Program-made: the position numbers and the translations under genes | Assembly: GCF_022447245.1 (NCBI RefSeq) | Contig: NZ_JAKVBC010000033.1 | Location: forward strand, 1 to 60,287 | Length of the DNA: 60,287 nt | Origin: Kordia sp. | GTDB taxonomy: Bacteria > Bacteroidota > Bacteroidia > Flavobacteriales > Flavobacteriaceae | Reading direction: 5' to 3' | Notes under the pieces: generated by a model | The model's database searches: none | What the model was told of the DNA's origin: nothing | Seen by the model: only the letters and a program-made list of their open reading frames with translations | Part shown: positions 16,446 through 24,741 of the stretch, piece after piece | How positions within the stretch are numbered: position 1 is the first letter of the stretch | How the letters are laid out: every line of letters begins with the position of its first letter

Positions 16446-17735
16446 TTATAATGTTGGAACAATTACATGTCCGCCAACCCAACAATTCATCAAAATCTTT
16501 TCGCCTCCTTTATAACCTTTTTTGAAAATATCGGTTTTGCTAGGTGCAGATTGCATGTAGGTAGCAGCTAAACCACTCGCTTCACCTTTAACAGTAGTGT
16601 CAACATTTCCTGCTTTGCGAGCAGTTTCAGCTGCTTTCCAATAAATGGCTCTTTTACTAAAATCATCTGTTCCACAAACATTCGCACTAGAACCATACAA
16701 GCGCGCCAAGTTTAAATAAGCTCTTCCTGAAGATGGATCCGCTTTTGCGGCTTGTAAATAATACGAACGTGCTTTTGATTTTTGGTTATTCTTTTCGGAA
16801 GTCTTACCTAATTTATTTAAAAATGCTGCTTTTTTAGATGGATCAGCCTCCAATTGAATATATGCATCTAGATACAGTTGCGCTTTCTTATGATTTCCTT
16901 TGCGAGAGTGAATTTGGTACAAATAAAATTTTGAGTTTGCATTTGGTTCAATAGAATCAATGGTTTCAACCATTTGTATAAAGAGTGTACCATCGTCACA
17001 TTTCTTAGCATCTAACTGTCCCGCAGCTTTGCGAAGCCACGCGATGTTTGTAGCGTTTTCTTGATACTTTTTTTGAAGCATTGGAATCAAAGTTTCACAA
17101 GTTGCCACCTTTTCAATATACACATTCATATTGGTGGTAAGTTTCTCAATAGCTTCTGTATTTTTTGGAGCTTTTTCTTTTTCAGCCGCTAACTTTTCTT
17201 TGATAATTTCATACTTTTCTATGAGCTTTTCAAGAGAAATGCCATAAGTGCCAGCTTCATACATTTTGTAGTACAATTCAAAGTAATAATACAAATTCAA
17301 TGGATTTGTGAAATTTTCTTTGTCTTGTGTAAAAGCATCGTCAAACCATTTGTATTGTTCTGCAATGTTGCCGATATTGTATTTCGTCATCAAAGCGCCA
17401 ATCTTCGGTAAAAACTGTCCTTTTTTAGTCTTTTCCGGGAAAAGCTTCAATCGATCTTTTAGCAGCTGAATTAACGAGGAAGCTGCTTGTTTTTTGTCTG
17501 AAGCTTGTTTCAATTCATAATTGAGCAATCGTTCTCCATAGGCATAAATAACATAATTAGTGCTGGCGCAATCTTTCTGTAGTTTTTTTAATTGTGGAGA
17601 CGCTTCTGCATATTGCTTTGTTTTTACATTTTCAGCAAATAGCGATAGCGTTTCATTGCAGGTGTGTTGGGCTTTCATGAAAAAGCTTGTCAACACACAT
17701 AAAATGGTAACTTTTACGGTGTTTTTTGTGTTCAT
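16446..17735 (-). CDS. Secreted TPR-repeat protein
   Basis: 429 residues from the Met at 17735, chosen because it starts a signal peptide (MNTKNTVKVTILCVLTSFFM). Helical repeats fill the rest; clear TPR units lie in the C-terminal half (KAQLYLDAYIQLEADPSKKA, KARSYYLQAAKADPSSGRAY). The protein ends in a Gly-rich stretch with YKGGEKILMNCWVGGHVIV. Such periplasmic TPR proteins are widespread in flavobacteria. Partners unknown. Confidence 0.8.
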   Translation of the reverse strand: MNTKNTVKVTILCVLTSFFMKAQHTCNETLSLFAENVKTKQYAEASPQLKKLQKDCASTNYVIYAYGERLLNYELKQASDKKQAASSLIQLLKDRLKLFPEKTKKGQFLPKIGALMTKYNIGNIAEQYKWFDDAFTQDKENFTNPLNLYYYFELYYKMYEAGTYGISLEKLIEKYEIIKEKLAAEKEKAPKNTEAIEKLTTNMNVYIEKVATCETLIPMLQKKYQENATNIAWLRKAAGQLDAKKCDDGTLFIQMVETIDSIEPNANSKFYLYQIHSRKGNHKKAQLYLDAYIQLEADPSKKAAFLNKLGKTSEKNNQKSKARSYYLQAAKADPSSGRAYLNLARLYGSSANVCGTDDFSKRAIYWKAAETARKAGNVDTTVKGEASGLAATYMQSAPSKTDIFKKGYKGGEKILMNCWVGGHVIVPTL

Positions 17736-17802
17736 AAATTCAATTTTAATCGGTTTTAATTGAAAAGACCACAAAATTTGTTCCGAAAAAGATGAATACT
17801 GT

Positions 17803-18030
17803 TTATCTAGATCGATATCTCTTCTTATTTATTTCATAAAGTATGCTATCTCTTTTGATAGTTTTTTTTGATTTTTTAGGAGCCTTCCTCGAACTGTCCC
17901 AATTGGGTGCGCCTAAACGATATTTTGGATCAAAATAATCACTGGTATCAATATTTAGAGAAAGGATGATACTTACGAGAGCAATTGCTATGAGCAAACT
18001 AAAACCATGTTTTTTTAAAAATCGATACAT
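17803..18030 (-). CDS. Small single-span membrane protein with basic tail
   Basis: 75 residues: a short basic start, one hydrophobic segment (about 9-27), an acidic stretch (DTSDYFDPKYRLGAPNWD) and a strongly basic end (KKSKKTIKRD...KKRYRSR). It lies 67 bases upstream of the TPR gene in the same direction and may share its transcript. Family unknown. Confidence 0.6.
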   Translation of the reverse strand: MYRFLKKHGFSLLIAIALVSIILSLNIDTSDYFDPKYRLGAPNWDSSRKAPKKSKKTIKRDSILYEINKKRYRSR

Positions 18031-18110
18031 CTTGTATTAAATTTGAAAAGTTATTAATGGATTAGCATACTAATTTAAACAATAGTTACAAATGCTACAT
18101 AGAAGTATTA

Positions 18111-18136
18111 AGAAAGAAAAGCGACTCATAAGTCGC
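18111..18136 (-). terminator. Terminator of the 18143-18280 peptide gene
   Basis: On the minus strand GCGACT-TATG-AGTCGC is followed by TTTTCTTTCTT, 7 bases after the stop codon. Confidence 0.8.
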
Positions 18137-18142
18137 CATAAT

Positions 18143-18280
18143 TTAATCACAGCCACGAACTGTGCGTGCGGTTGTAAGTGTTCTAGTTCTGGTACTCCAA
18201 CCTCCTTTGATTCCATTTGAGTGAAAACTAGAAATTGTTTTTTTAGTAAGTTTCAATGAATTTATAGTTCTTTTTTTCAT
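18143..18280 (-). CDS. Gly-Gly leader RiPP precursor (lanthipeptide-like), Thr/Arg-rich core
   Basis: 45 residues. The leader has the basic KKRTINSLKLTKKTISSF pattern that recurs at 20415, 20881, 51284 and 60080, and ends in KGG at 25-27. The predicted core is WSTRTRTLTTARTVRGCD: seven Ser/Thr and one cysteine, so at most one lanthionine ring. Leaders of this kind are known in Bacteroidota from class I lanthipeptide and related GG-family natural-product precursors. No modifying enzyme or peptidase-transporter is in the window, so the modification is inferred. Confidence 0.8.
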   Translation of the reverse strand: MKKRTINSLKLTKKTISSFHSNGIKGGWSTRTRTLTTARTVRGCD

Positions 18281-18392
18281 AATTTTAAATTTGGGTTAAA
18301 CAATGACTGTAAATTATAAAAACTAAAAATGATTCACTTACGGAAATCCCGTATTTAAAATAAAGCTCTGGTGTATAGAATGATCTAAAGAA

Positions 18393-18418
18393 AGAAAAAA
18401 GCGAACCAAAGTTCGCTT
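18393..18418 (-). terminator. Terminator of the 18425-18514 peptide gene
   Basis: On the minus strand AAGCGAAC-TTTG-GTTCGCTT is followed by a T run. The same stem occurs at 20641-20664 (minus) and 51131-51154 (plus), always right after a Gly-Gly peptide gene. Confidence 0.8.
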
Positions 18419-18424
18419 AACAAT

Positions 18425-18514
18425 TTAAATTCCAGTAACGTCTTCTTCTACAATAAATCCGCCGACAATTTGATTAAGTTGTTCAATTTCGAATGTTTCA
18501 AATTTTTCTAACAT
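18425..18514 (-). CDS. Short Gly-Gly peptide of the MLEKFE type
   Basis: 29 residues: leader MLEKFETFEIEQLNQIVGG followed by the 10-residue tail FIVEEDVTGI. The leader resembles double-glycine leaders of bacteriocins and peptide pheromones cut by C39 peptidase-transporters. A sister with the same start (MLEKFEKFKVENPEIITGG) is at 51040. The tail lacks cysteine, so it is not a lanthipeptide; it may be a linear signal or a modified peptide. Too short for usual gene callers, but supported by the sister gene and the dedicated terminator. Confidence 0.7.
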   Translation of the reverse strand: MLEKFETFEIEQLNQIVGGFIVEEDVTGI

Positions 18515-18633
18515 GAAACTAATTTTTAAGATTATTAACTAGTAGTGCATGAAATAGGCAAACGTAACCCTAAAAAAGAATTTAATAGTAAAAATTTTAG
18601 ACAATACTCATTTAAATCTCTTTAGCGGAAACT

Positions 18634-20106
18634 TTATTCATCTACTTTGAAGAATTGAAACCTATTAAGTCCCCAAACTAAGCCAACTTTATCATCCTCG
18701 ATTTGAAACATTCCTTCATCTCCAATGGCTAAATCAATAAATTTTAGATCTCCTAAAGCTGTCAATACTTTGGTATCTCCATTATTAGGGTCATTCACAA
18801 ATAGCTTATCATCTTTAATGCTTATTTCAATAAAATAGTCACCTATGTTGGGTACTTGATAATTCAGTTTGTATTTCCCTGTAAGTCTGCTTAGCTTATC
18901 GTTACTTAATTTGATAGCTTTTACTATTCTAGGGTTACTTATTCCCAAATCATAATAATTTGAAATAGCTCTTAATATTTCATCAATAAGACTATTTCCA
19001 TTATCGGCATTAGTCATAATTATTACAGCAGTTCCACGTTTTGAAAAAGAAATGAATCTATTGGTAAAACCTGCATTTTTCCCACCATGTCTAAAAATTA
19101 AAAAATCTTTCCCAAATTGAAGTGAAGGACCTAATCCCCAGTCATTTTTATGCTTCTTGAGCATTTCAACAACGGTTTCTTTTGTCAGTACAGCATTTTC
19201 TTTACCTTTTAAGATTTCTTGAATTTCGATACAGTATTTCGCTAAATCGGAAGGCGTTGTCCATAAGCCAGCCGCCGCTTTCTCAGGATAATTGTGCCAC
19301 AATCCATCTATGATTCTTCCTTGATAATCATAGGCTGCACTTATATTTCCTTTACGATTTGCTAAAGGTTGTTCAAATGTACTGTTCTTCATTCCAATGC
19401 TTTTCAATACATTAGTATTTACATAGGTTTCAAATGGTTGCTGCGTCATTTCTTCAACTACTTTTTGAGCAATAGTGTAACCTCCTCCAGAATATCTCCA
19501 AATTGTGCCAGGGACAGTATCTACAAATATTTTAGGAGTATTTCCTTCTCCATTTAGCACTTGGGTTGTTGTAGGGATTGTTGTAGATTGTTTATAGCCT
19601 GGAAATCCATGTACCGTCACACCAGCAGTATGCGTCAACAATCTTCTAAGTGTAACTTTTTCATTTTTTGTAAACTCATTATTGGGAACTTTCCAATCTT
19701 TGAGATATGTGTTTACATCTACATCTAAGTCAAGGATACCTTTTTCAACTAACTGTAATAGCGCTAATGCAGCTATAGGCTTACTAATAGAACCAGCTTG
19801 GAATATCGTGTTTTCATCTACTTTTAGATTGGTGTTTGTGTTTGCAGTCCCGTAGCCTTTTGCCCATTTAATCTTTCCATTTTCTACAACGGTAATACTC
19901 ACTCCAGGAACTTTATAAAAATTCATTCGTTCAATAATATTAAATGTCTGAACAACATCGCCTTCTGCTTGCGTTTCTAACAACAAACCATTTTCAATAG
20001 CTTCAATTTCTTTTGAGTCTTGATTCTTAGTTGTGTTTTGTTTTTTAGTTGTTGTTTGACTTTGACATGAAATACATATCAAAAAAATGCAGATTAATTT
20101 TTTCAT
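18634..20106 (-). CDS. Serine hydrolase, class C beta-lactamase/PBP-like lipoprotein
   Basis: 490 residues from ATG 20106. The start is a lipoprotein signal (LICISC). The catalytic motif SxxK is S106-I-S-K109, and YSG near residue 205 and HGG near 360 occupy the places of the second and third motifs. The C-terminal 100 residues form a separate lipocalin-like beta domain, usual in this family. Members are esterases, D-aminopeptidases or peptidases; true beta-lactamase activity is uncertain. It lies among Gly-Gly peptide genes but has no evident link to them. Confidence 0.85.
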   Translation of the reverse strand: MKKLICIFLICISCQSQTTTKKQNTTKNQDSKEIEAIENGLLLETQAEGDVVQTFNIIERMNFYKVPGVSITVVENGKIKWAKGYGTANTNTNLKVDENTIFQAGSISKPIAALALLQLVEKGILDLDVDVNTYLKDWKVPNNEFTKNEKVTLRRLLTHTAGVTVHGFPGYKQSTTIPTTTQVLNGEGNTPKIFVDTVPGTIWRYSGGGYTIAQKVVEEMTQQPFETYVNTNVLKSIGMKNSTFEQPLANRKGNISAAYDYQGRIIDGLWHNYPEKAAAGLWTTPSDLAKYCIEIQEILKGKENAVLTKETVVEMLKKHKNDWGLGPSLQFGKDFLIFRHGGKNAGFTNRFISFSKRGTAVIIMTNADNGNSLIDEILRAISNYYDLGISNPRIVKAIKLSNDKLSRLTGKYKLNYQVPNIGDYFIEISIKDDKLFVNDPNNGDTKVLTALGDLKFIDLAIGDEGMFQIEDDKVGLVWGLNRFQFFKVDE

Positions 20107-20215
20107 CACTTATGAGTGTCAGTTATAATGTTGTTTTATGTGTATGTTGAATGATGATAAAGTTACACATTCATACTGAATAAAATGACTAAACATATTT
20201 TTGATGACATTGAAA

Positions 20216-20241
20216 AATAAAAAAAACGACCCTAGGGTCGC
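20216..20241 (-). terminator. Terminator of the 20251-20415 peptide gene
   Basis: CGACCCTAGGGTCG is a perfect palindrome followed on the minus strand by TTTTTT, 10 bases after the stop codon. Confidence 0.8.
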
Positions 20242-20250
20242 TTTTCAAAA

Positions 20251-20415
20251 TCATTTTATGGGACAAGTAATGTTTGATTCGCATCGACAAGAAGGACCAA
20301 AAGTAAAATAGGTGCAACTTACATTTGAATAGATTGAGCCTCCTTTCAAAATATTTTCAATATTTGAAATAGACTTTTTATTCAGTATTAATGATTTAAG
20401 ATTTCTTTTTTTCAT
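20251..20415 (-). CDS. Gly-Gly leader RiPP precursor with Cys-rich core
   Basis: 54 residues. The leader MKKRNLKSLILNKKSISNI ends in LKGG at 23-26. The core has four cysteines (34, 43, 45, 51) among Ser and Thr: SIYSNVSCTYFTFG, then PSCRCESNITCPIK. This fits a class I lanthipeptide-like precursor, although disulfides or other modifications are possible. Own terminator; no synthetase nearby. Confidence 0.8.
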   Translation of the reverse strand: MKKRNLKSLILNKKSISNIENILKGGSIYSNVSCTYFTFGPSCRCESNITCPIK

Positions 20416-20640
20416 AAAAATCGGTTTTAAAATTAATCTTGAGTAAGATTATTGAAAAATGAGATAGTAAGTGGTAATCCCTGTAAGAATTAAACTAAAA
20501 CATATAATAAGAAAATAATATCCTTATTGAGATTTGATTTTCTTGAAGAAGTTTCTTCGTATGTGTAAAGAATCTAAAATTTAGGTTTAAAAACAACAAC
20601 ATGTTGATAAAAGATATTTAATTAGTAAATACTTTTAAAT

Positions 20641-20664
20641 AAAAAAAGCGAACCGAAGTTCGCT
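20641..20664 (-). terminator. Terminator of the 20708-20881 peptide gene
   Basis: On the minus strand AGCGAAC-TTCG-GTTCGCT is followed by seven T residues. Near-identical stem to 18393-18418 and 51131-51154. Confidence 0.8.
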
Positions 20665-20707
20665 GATATTTAGTAGTTTATTTAAAGCGTAATAGCTGTA
20701 AACAGTA

Positions 20708-20881
20708 TTAACAATAGTTAAGGTTGCTTTTGCAGTCGTCTGCTAATGTAACGTAGCAATCACCAAGAGTATCTCCATTACACCAATAAGAAGGATCAGG
20801 CATATTTCCACCTTTCATTTGATCAAAATTAGAAACAGACTTTTTGTTAAGCTTTAAAGATTTTAAATTCTTTTTTTTCAT
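20708..20881 (-). CDS. Gly-Gly leader RiPP precursor with Cys-rich core
   Basis: 57 residues. Leader MKKKNLKSLKLNKKSVSNF ends in MKGG at 22-25. The core has four cysteines (34, 42, 50, 57, the last residue), with few Ser/Thr (SYWCNGDTLGDCYVTLADDC). The low number of dehydratable residues next to the cysteines makes disulfides as likely as lanthionines. Strong leader match to the precursors at 20251 and 18143, in the same direction. Confidence 0.8.
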   Translation of the reverse strand: MKKKNLKSLKLNKKSVSNFDQMKGGNMPDPSYWCNGDTLGDCYVTLADDCKSNLNYC

Positions 20882-21066
20882 AATGTATAGTTTTAAAAAT
20901 TAATGATTGGCTGAAAATACAAATACTAAACACGAACTAGTTACGGCAAAACCGTAATTAACATATAAGTATTAGCAAGGATAGAAGTAGCACTAAAGGA
21001 AATATGCTAACAAAAAAAATCCTAATATTGCTATCAGGATTTATCCTCTAAAAAGAAGTTTCTTAG

Positions 21067-21150
21067 TACCGAAGATGGGAGTCGAACCCACACGCTCTAA
21101 TGAACACATGGCCCTCAACCATGCCTGTCTACCAATTCCAGCACTTCGGT
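21067..21150 (-). tRNA. tRNA-Leu (anticodon GAG)
   Basis: Acceptor arms ACCGAAG and CTTCGGT pair, the anticodon stem CATGG/CCATG encloses TTGAGGG (anticodon GAG), and a long variable arm of class II type is present. T-loop GTTCGACTC is canonical. CCA is not encoded. Confidence 0.95.
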
Positions 21151-21170
21151 AAATATGTGCTTTGCAAAAA

Positions 21171-21197
21171 TAAAAAAAGTTAAGCTTTTGCTTAACT
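21171..21197 (-). terminator. Terminator between tRNA-Lys and tRNA-Leu
   Basis: AGTTAAGC-AAAA-GCTTAACT followed by TTTTTTTATTTTT on the minus strand, 7 bases past tRNA-Lys. It implies that tRNA-Leu downstream needs readthrough or its own promoter. Confidence 0.75.
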
Positions 21198-21204
21198 CCT
21201 TTTG

Positions 21205-21277
21205 TGACCTGGCTGGGGCTCGAACCCAGGACCCTCTCCTTAAAAGGGAGATGCTCTACCAACTGAGCTACCAGGTC
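21205..21277 (-). tRNA. tRNA-Lys (anticodon TTT)
   Basis: 73 nt cloverleaf: acceptor GACCTGG/CCAGGTC, D-loop AGCTCAGTTGGTAGAGC, anticodon loop TTTTAAG (anticodon TTT), T-loop GTTCGAGCC. Discriminator A; CCA not encoded. Confidence 0.97.
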
Positions 21278-21425
21278 ATCCAAAAAGGAACAGTGATTAA
21301 TTCCTTGAATGCGGGTGCAAATATAACATCATAATTTTATTTTTCAAGTCTTTTTTAATATAATTTTCTCTTTTTTTTTCTGATTTTTGTAAGCGCTTAA
21401 AAATAAATAAATTATAATAGAAGAA

Positions 21426-21941
21426 ATGACGATCGTACTTTTAGGATATATGGCTAGTGGAAAGAGTTCTGTTTCAAAATTATTAGGAACCGAATTAAAA
21501 TTACCTGTACTCGATTTAGATGATTATATTGAAATGAAAGAGGAAAAAACAATTCCAGAGATTTTTGAATCGAAAGGGGAAATTTATTTTCGAATGAAAG
21601 AGCATACGTATTTGAAAGAAATACTAGAAACTAAAAAATCAATGATTGTATCTTTAGGAGGAGGAACACCTTGCTATGCAAATAATATGAATCTGATTCA
21701 TGAATACACAAAACAAACATTTTATTTGCAAACTTCGATTCCTGAAATTATTAATAGAGTAAAAGATGAAAAAGCGAAACGTCCACTGATTAGGATAATT
21801 TCAGATGAAGACTTGCCAGAGTTTATAGGGAAGCATTTGTTTGAACGCAATTCATTTTATCAACAAGCTACGTATAGTATTCTGACAGATAAAAAAACTA
21901 TTGAAAGTTTAGTAGAAGAAATTAAGGCACAATTAAATTAA
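21426..21941 (+). CDS. aroK: Shikimate kinase
   Basis: 171 residues, the standard length. P-loop GYMASGKSS at residues 7-15, shikimate-binding DLDDYIE with the catalytic Asp (about 30-37), and SLGGGTPCY (about 77-85). The lid region KAKRPLI is present. It phosphorylates shikimate in the chorismate pathway. It overlaps the convergent phosphoribosyltransferase gene by 9 bases. Confidence 0.95.
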   Translation: MTIVLLGYMASGKSSVSKLLGTELKLPVLDLDDYIEMKEEKTIPEIFESKGEIYFRMKEHTYLKEILETKKSMIVSLGGGTPCYANNMNLIHEYTKQTFYLQTSIPEIINRVKDEKAKRPLIRIISDEDLPEFIGKHLFERNSFYQQATYSILTDKKTIESLVEEIKAQLN

Positions 21942-22433
21942 ATACGCAGTGTCTTGCTCTGCAAATACGACATCAATATGTTCTTGAATGGAAGTTGATA
22001 AAGAAATACCTTTAAAATCTGCCTTTATAGGGTATTTTTTGTGATTTCTATTAACAAGTACTGCAGTTTTAAAATTCTTTAAAGGAACGTCTAAAAAGTG
22101 CTTTACACCGTAAATTAGAGTTGTACCTGAATTCAAAACATCATCAATAAGAACTAAAGGCTTATTAATGTAAGATTCTTTAGGAATAGAAGTCGAGATT
22201 GTTTGTAATGGGTTTTGTTTATCTATCTTAACTTCACACAAGGTAATAGTACCATTAGTGATTTTTTCTAATTCCACTTTTATTTTTTGTGCAAAAACAA
22301 ATCCATTTTGCGCAATTCCTGCAATGATGATTTCTTCTTCATTCACATTCGATTCCAAAATTTGATAGGCAATACGGCGTGTTTTGTGCTGAATTTGTTG
22401 GTGATTAAGTATAATATTTCCCGTTACGGTCAT
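21933..22433 (-). CDS. Phosphoribosyltransferase-family protein (PyrR-like)
   Basis: 166 residues from Met 22433; an upstream in-frame Met at 22484 would add 17 atypical residues. The PRPP-binding signature VLIDDVLNSGTTL lies near residues 95-107. The general fold is that of PyrR and hypoxanthine/uracil phosphoribosyltransferases. Without the specificity hood clearly matched, neither the substrate nor a regulatory role is assigned. Common in Bacteroidota next to the S4-domain gene. Confidence 0.85.
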   Translation of the reverse strand: MTVTGNIILNHQQIQHKTRRIAYQILESNVNEEEIIIAGIAQNGFVFAQKIKVELEKITNGTITLCEVKIDKQNPLQTISTSIPKESYINKPLVLIDDVLNSGTTLIYGVKHFLDVPLKNFKTAVLVNRNHKKYPIKADFKGISLSTSIQEHIDVVFAEQDTAYLI

Positions 22434-22505
22434 AACTTCAAAATTTAAGTAAACTACTTCGGAGAACATCTGCGAAGCTTTCAAATATGCTATTATCGAG
22501 TAAAA

Positions 22506-22898
22506 TTAAGAATAAGTTTCATCACGATCAAAACCATCATCTAGATATTCGTCAATTTCACGACGATCTTTTTTGGTAGGTCTACCAGTTCCTTGCTTGC
22601 GATAATGATCTTTAGCGTGTTTTAATAATTCTAAATGCTCAAAATTTTCTTTAGGAGTCGTATCCACACGATAAATATCAACGAGTTTAGCACCCAATCT
22701 GCTCGTTGGAATATCGAGTACGGTCAAATGTCGTGTAATTTGATCCTTACGAACTTCAATTTTATCCGTAGGATATACTTCTCGAGATGGTTTTACAGTA
22801 GCACCATTAATTTTAATATGACCCTTTTTACAAGCCGTTGTAGCCATGTTCCGAGTCTTAAAATAGCGCACGCACCATAAGTATTTATCTATCCTCAT
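22506..22898 (-). CDS. S4-domain RNA-binding protein (Hsp15-like)
   Basis: 130 residues. MRIDKYLWCVRYFKTRNMAT begins an S4 RNA-binding domain (residues 1-60), followed by a basic C-terminal tail (KKDRREIDEYLDDGFDRD). The arrangement is that of heat shock protein 15, which binds stalled 50S subunits carrying nascent chains. 72 bases upstream of the phosphoribosyltransferase gene, likely cotranscribed. Confidence 0.9.
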   Translation of the reverse strand: MRIDKYLWCVRYFKTRNMATTACKKGHIKINGATVKPSREVYPTDKIEVRKDQITRHLTVLDIPTSRLGAKLVDIYRVDTTPKENFEHLELLKHAKDHYRKQGTGRPTKKDRREIDEYLDDGFDRDETYS

Positions 22899-22978
22899 AC
22901 AAAAAGTCTAAAAACTGCGTTAAAGAATATACAAAAGTAGGATAAAATTGTATCTTGCAACCCAAAATTTAAAAAACA

Positions 22979-23980
22979 ATGATGAAGTTTGTAAAATTTA
23001 CAATTCTAACGATAATTGCGACTGTGGTTGTTTTTTCGTGTAAAAGTGATGATGATCCAGTTTCTTTTTTAGAACTAAGAGATAGAGGTGAACAGCAGAT
23101 AGAAGATGATGCTGCGCTTGTAGAGTTTTTAAGTACACATTTCTACAATTATGAAGATTTTGATTTTACGAATCCAGAAAGTACAGCGAATGATACTTTT
23201 ACAATGACATTTGGTAAAATTGAAGGTGAAAATGCTGATAAAACACCATTAATTAACCAAGTTGAAACACGTACCACTACCTATTTTGATGTAGAATATA
23301 AGTATTATGTATTAAATTTACGTCAAGGAGGAGGAAAGTCTTTTTCTAGTTTTGATGAGGTGAATTTAACTTACAGAGGTCAAACCTTAGATTTAGAAAC
23401 ATTCGATTTTAGAGTAACACAACAAAATATATTATTAGTTGGCGCAGCCGTAAGTACCGTTCGAGGTTTTCAATTAGGATTACCTGAGTTCAATACCGCA
23501 GAAAATATCGTAGAGGGAAGCAATGGTTTCTTAGAAGCTAGAAATGGAGGAATTGGTGCTATATTTTTCCCTTCAGGATTAGGGTATTTTAGTGTGGCTC
23601 AAGATGGAATTGATGCGTATTCTCCATTAATTTTCTCCTTCAATATATTTGATGCTACTTATGCAGATATTGAATCAGACGGTTTATTATCCTCTATGGA
23701 AGATTTAGATGGAGATAACGATGTAACGAATGATGATACAGATGGAAATGGAGTTCCAAACTTTAGAGATACAGATGATGATGGAGATGGAACGCTGACA
23801 GTGAATGAAGTAGTACAAAATACATATACATTGAATCCAGGTGATCCAGAGCCGACGTATGCATCGAATGAATTTGTAAAAACAAGAGATACAGATGCAG
23901 CTGGTGTGACAACAATTGAAACAGTTGTTTTGACAGATACTGACGGAGATGGTACTCCAGATTATTTAGATAATAACTAG
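22979..23980 (+). CDS. FKBP-like lipoprotein with calcium-binding (TSP3-type) repeats
   Basis: 333 residues. Lipoprotein signal with Cys21 (VVVFSCKSDDD). Residues about 100-220 resemble an FKBP-type peptidyl-prolyl isomerase (VEYKYYVLNLRQGGGKSF, LTYRGQTLD, FQLGLPEF, GIGAIFFPSGLGY). From residue 240 Asp-rich loops follow (DLDGDNDVTNDDTDGNGVP, DTDDDGDGTL) and a last one at the C-terminus (DTDGDGTPDYLDNN), of thrombospondin type-3 kind. Likely an outer-membrane or surface protein that folds other exported proteins; partners unknown. Confidence 0.8.
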   Translation: MMKFVKFTILTIIATVVVFSCKSDDDPVSFLELRDRGEQQIEDDAALVEFLSTHFYNYEDFDFTNPESTANDTFTMTFGKIEGENADKTPLINQVETRTTTYFDVEYKYYVLNLRQGGGKSFSSFDEVNLTYRGQTLDLETFDFRVTQQNILLVGAAVSTVRGFQLGLPEFNTAENIVEGSNGFLEARNGGIGAIFFPSGLGYFSVAQDGIDAYSPLIFSFNIFDATYADIESDGLLSSMEDLDGDNDVTNDDTDGNGVPNFRDTDDDGDGTLTVNEVVQNTYTLNPGDPEPTYASNEFVKTRDTDAAGVTTIETVVLTDTDGDGTPDYLDNN

Positions 23981-24004
23981 AGGATTTCAAAAAAAATATC
24001 AATG

Positions 24005-24034
24005 AAAGCACTTCTTAATCGAGGTGCTTTTTTT
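24005..24034 (+). terminator. Terminator after the FKBP-like gene
   Basis: AAAGCACTTC-TTAATC-GAGGTGCTTT followed by TTTT, 25 bases after the stop. Confidence 0.85.
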
Positions 24035-24160
24035 GTGCTAACATTTTTTTAGAAGATATATGTGATTTGAATAGATGTAATTTAGTTTATTTTCTTTTTT
24101 CTAATTTAGTCACTAAGTTTTCTACAAAGGCATGCATCAATAGCATTTGAAAAGTATTGC

Positions 24161-24649
24161 ATGCATGAATATAAATTAAACAACGCTTTTATTGAAAAGT
24201 TAACTTCAAAAGGATTTTACCAATATTCATATACATTTGAAGATTTTAATTTGGGGAAATTTCAAGAAGACATCAGAGATTTATTTTCTTCATTTTTTAG
24301 TAAAGAATATTTAAAAGAAAATTTGTCCATTCCAGATCAATATATTGATTTCTTATGTTGCATAAGAGGATATTTACACAACAGCTGGGATTATTTTCAT
24401 GGTTCAGGATTGGTGCTAAGTGATATAAAGTATTGGTTAGACTTATATGATGAAGAATTTAAAGAAATGGAAAACACGGAAAATGTCTTAAGATTGCATA
24501 TAAGTATTGCACCTGAAGGTGATAAACATGTAATTCTTTTAAACTGTGATTAAGGCTCTAAAGATACACATCCATAGGATGGATATTCTTATAAAATTCC
24601 CAATTGGGATAATTTGGCGGCTTTTTTTATAGAAGATTATAGCATATAA
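24161..24649 (+). pseudogene. Stop-interrupted SUKH/SMI1-like gene
   Basis: 130 residues are open to TAA 24551-24553 (IPDQYIDFLCCIRGYLHNSW; ending HVILLNCD). The same frame then continues sensibly past TAA and a TAG at 24575-24577: GSKDTHP, then DGYSYKIPNWDNLAAFFIED, ending at TAA 24647. The order, with a Trp-rich last third after the CD-x-GSKD motif, resembles SUKH (SMI1/KNR4) proteins, many of which are immunity proteins to polymorphic toxins. Two substitutions to stop codons without frame change indicate a recent loss. The family is moderately supported. Confidence 0.55.
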
Positions 24650-24686
24650 AACCGATTCAATTTACTTTTGAGAATAACTTGAAAAC

Positions 24687-24715
24687 AAAAAGCACTTCTT
24701 AACCGAAGTGCTTTT
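24687..24715. terminator. Bidirectional terminator
   Basis: AAAAGCACTTC-TTAACCG-GAAGTGCTTTT, with A and T runs on both sides. It serves the leftward outer-membrane gene at 24742 and probably the rightward broken gene before it. Confidence 0.8.
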
Positions 24716-24741
24716 CTTTATGTTATTATTTAATTTAAAAA

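Noticed and set aside
20440-20600. Possible small membrane gene on the minus strand
   Set aside because: A hydrophobic piece is visible, but it has stops and no start.
21041-21283. 80-codon minus-strand frame
   Set aside because: It runs through tRNA-Leu and tRNA-Lys; the tRNAs explain the sequence.
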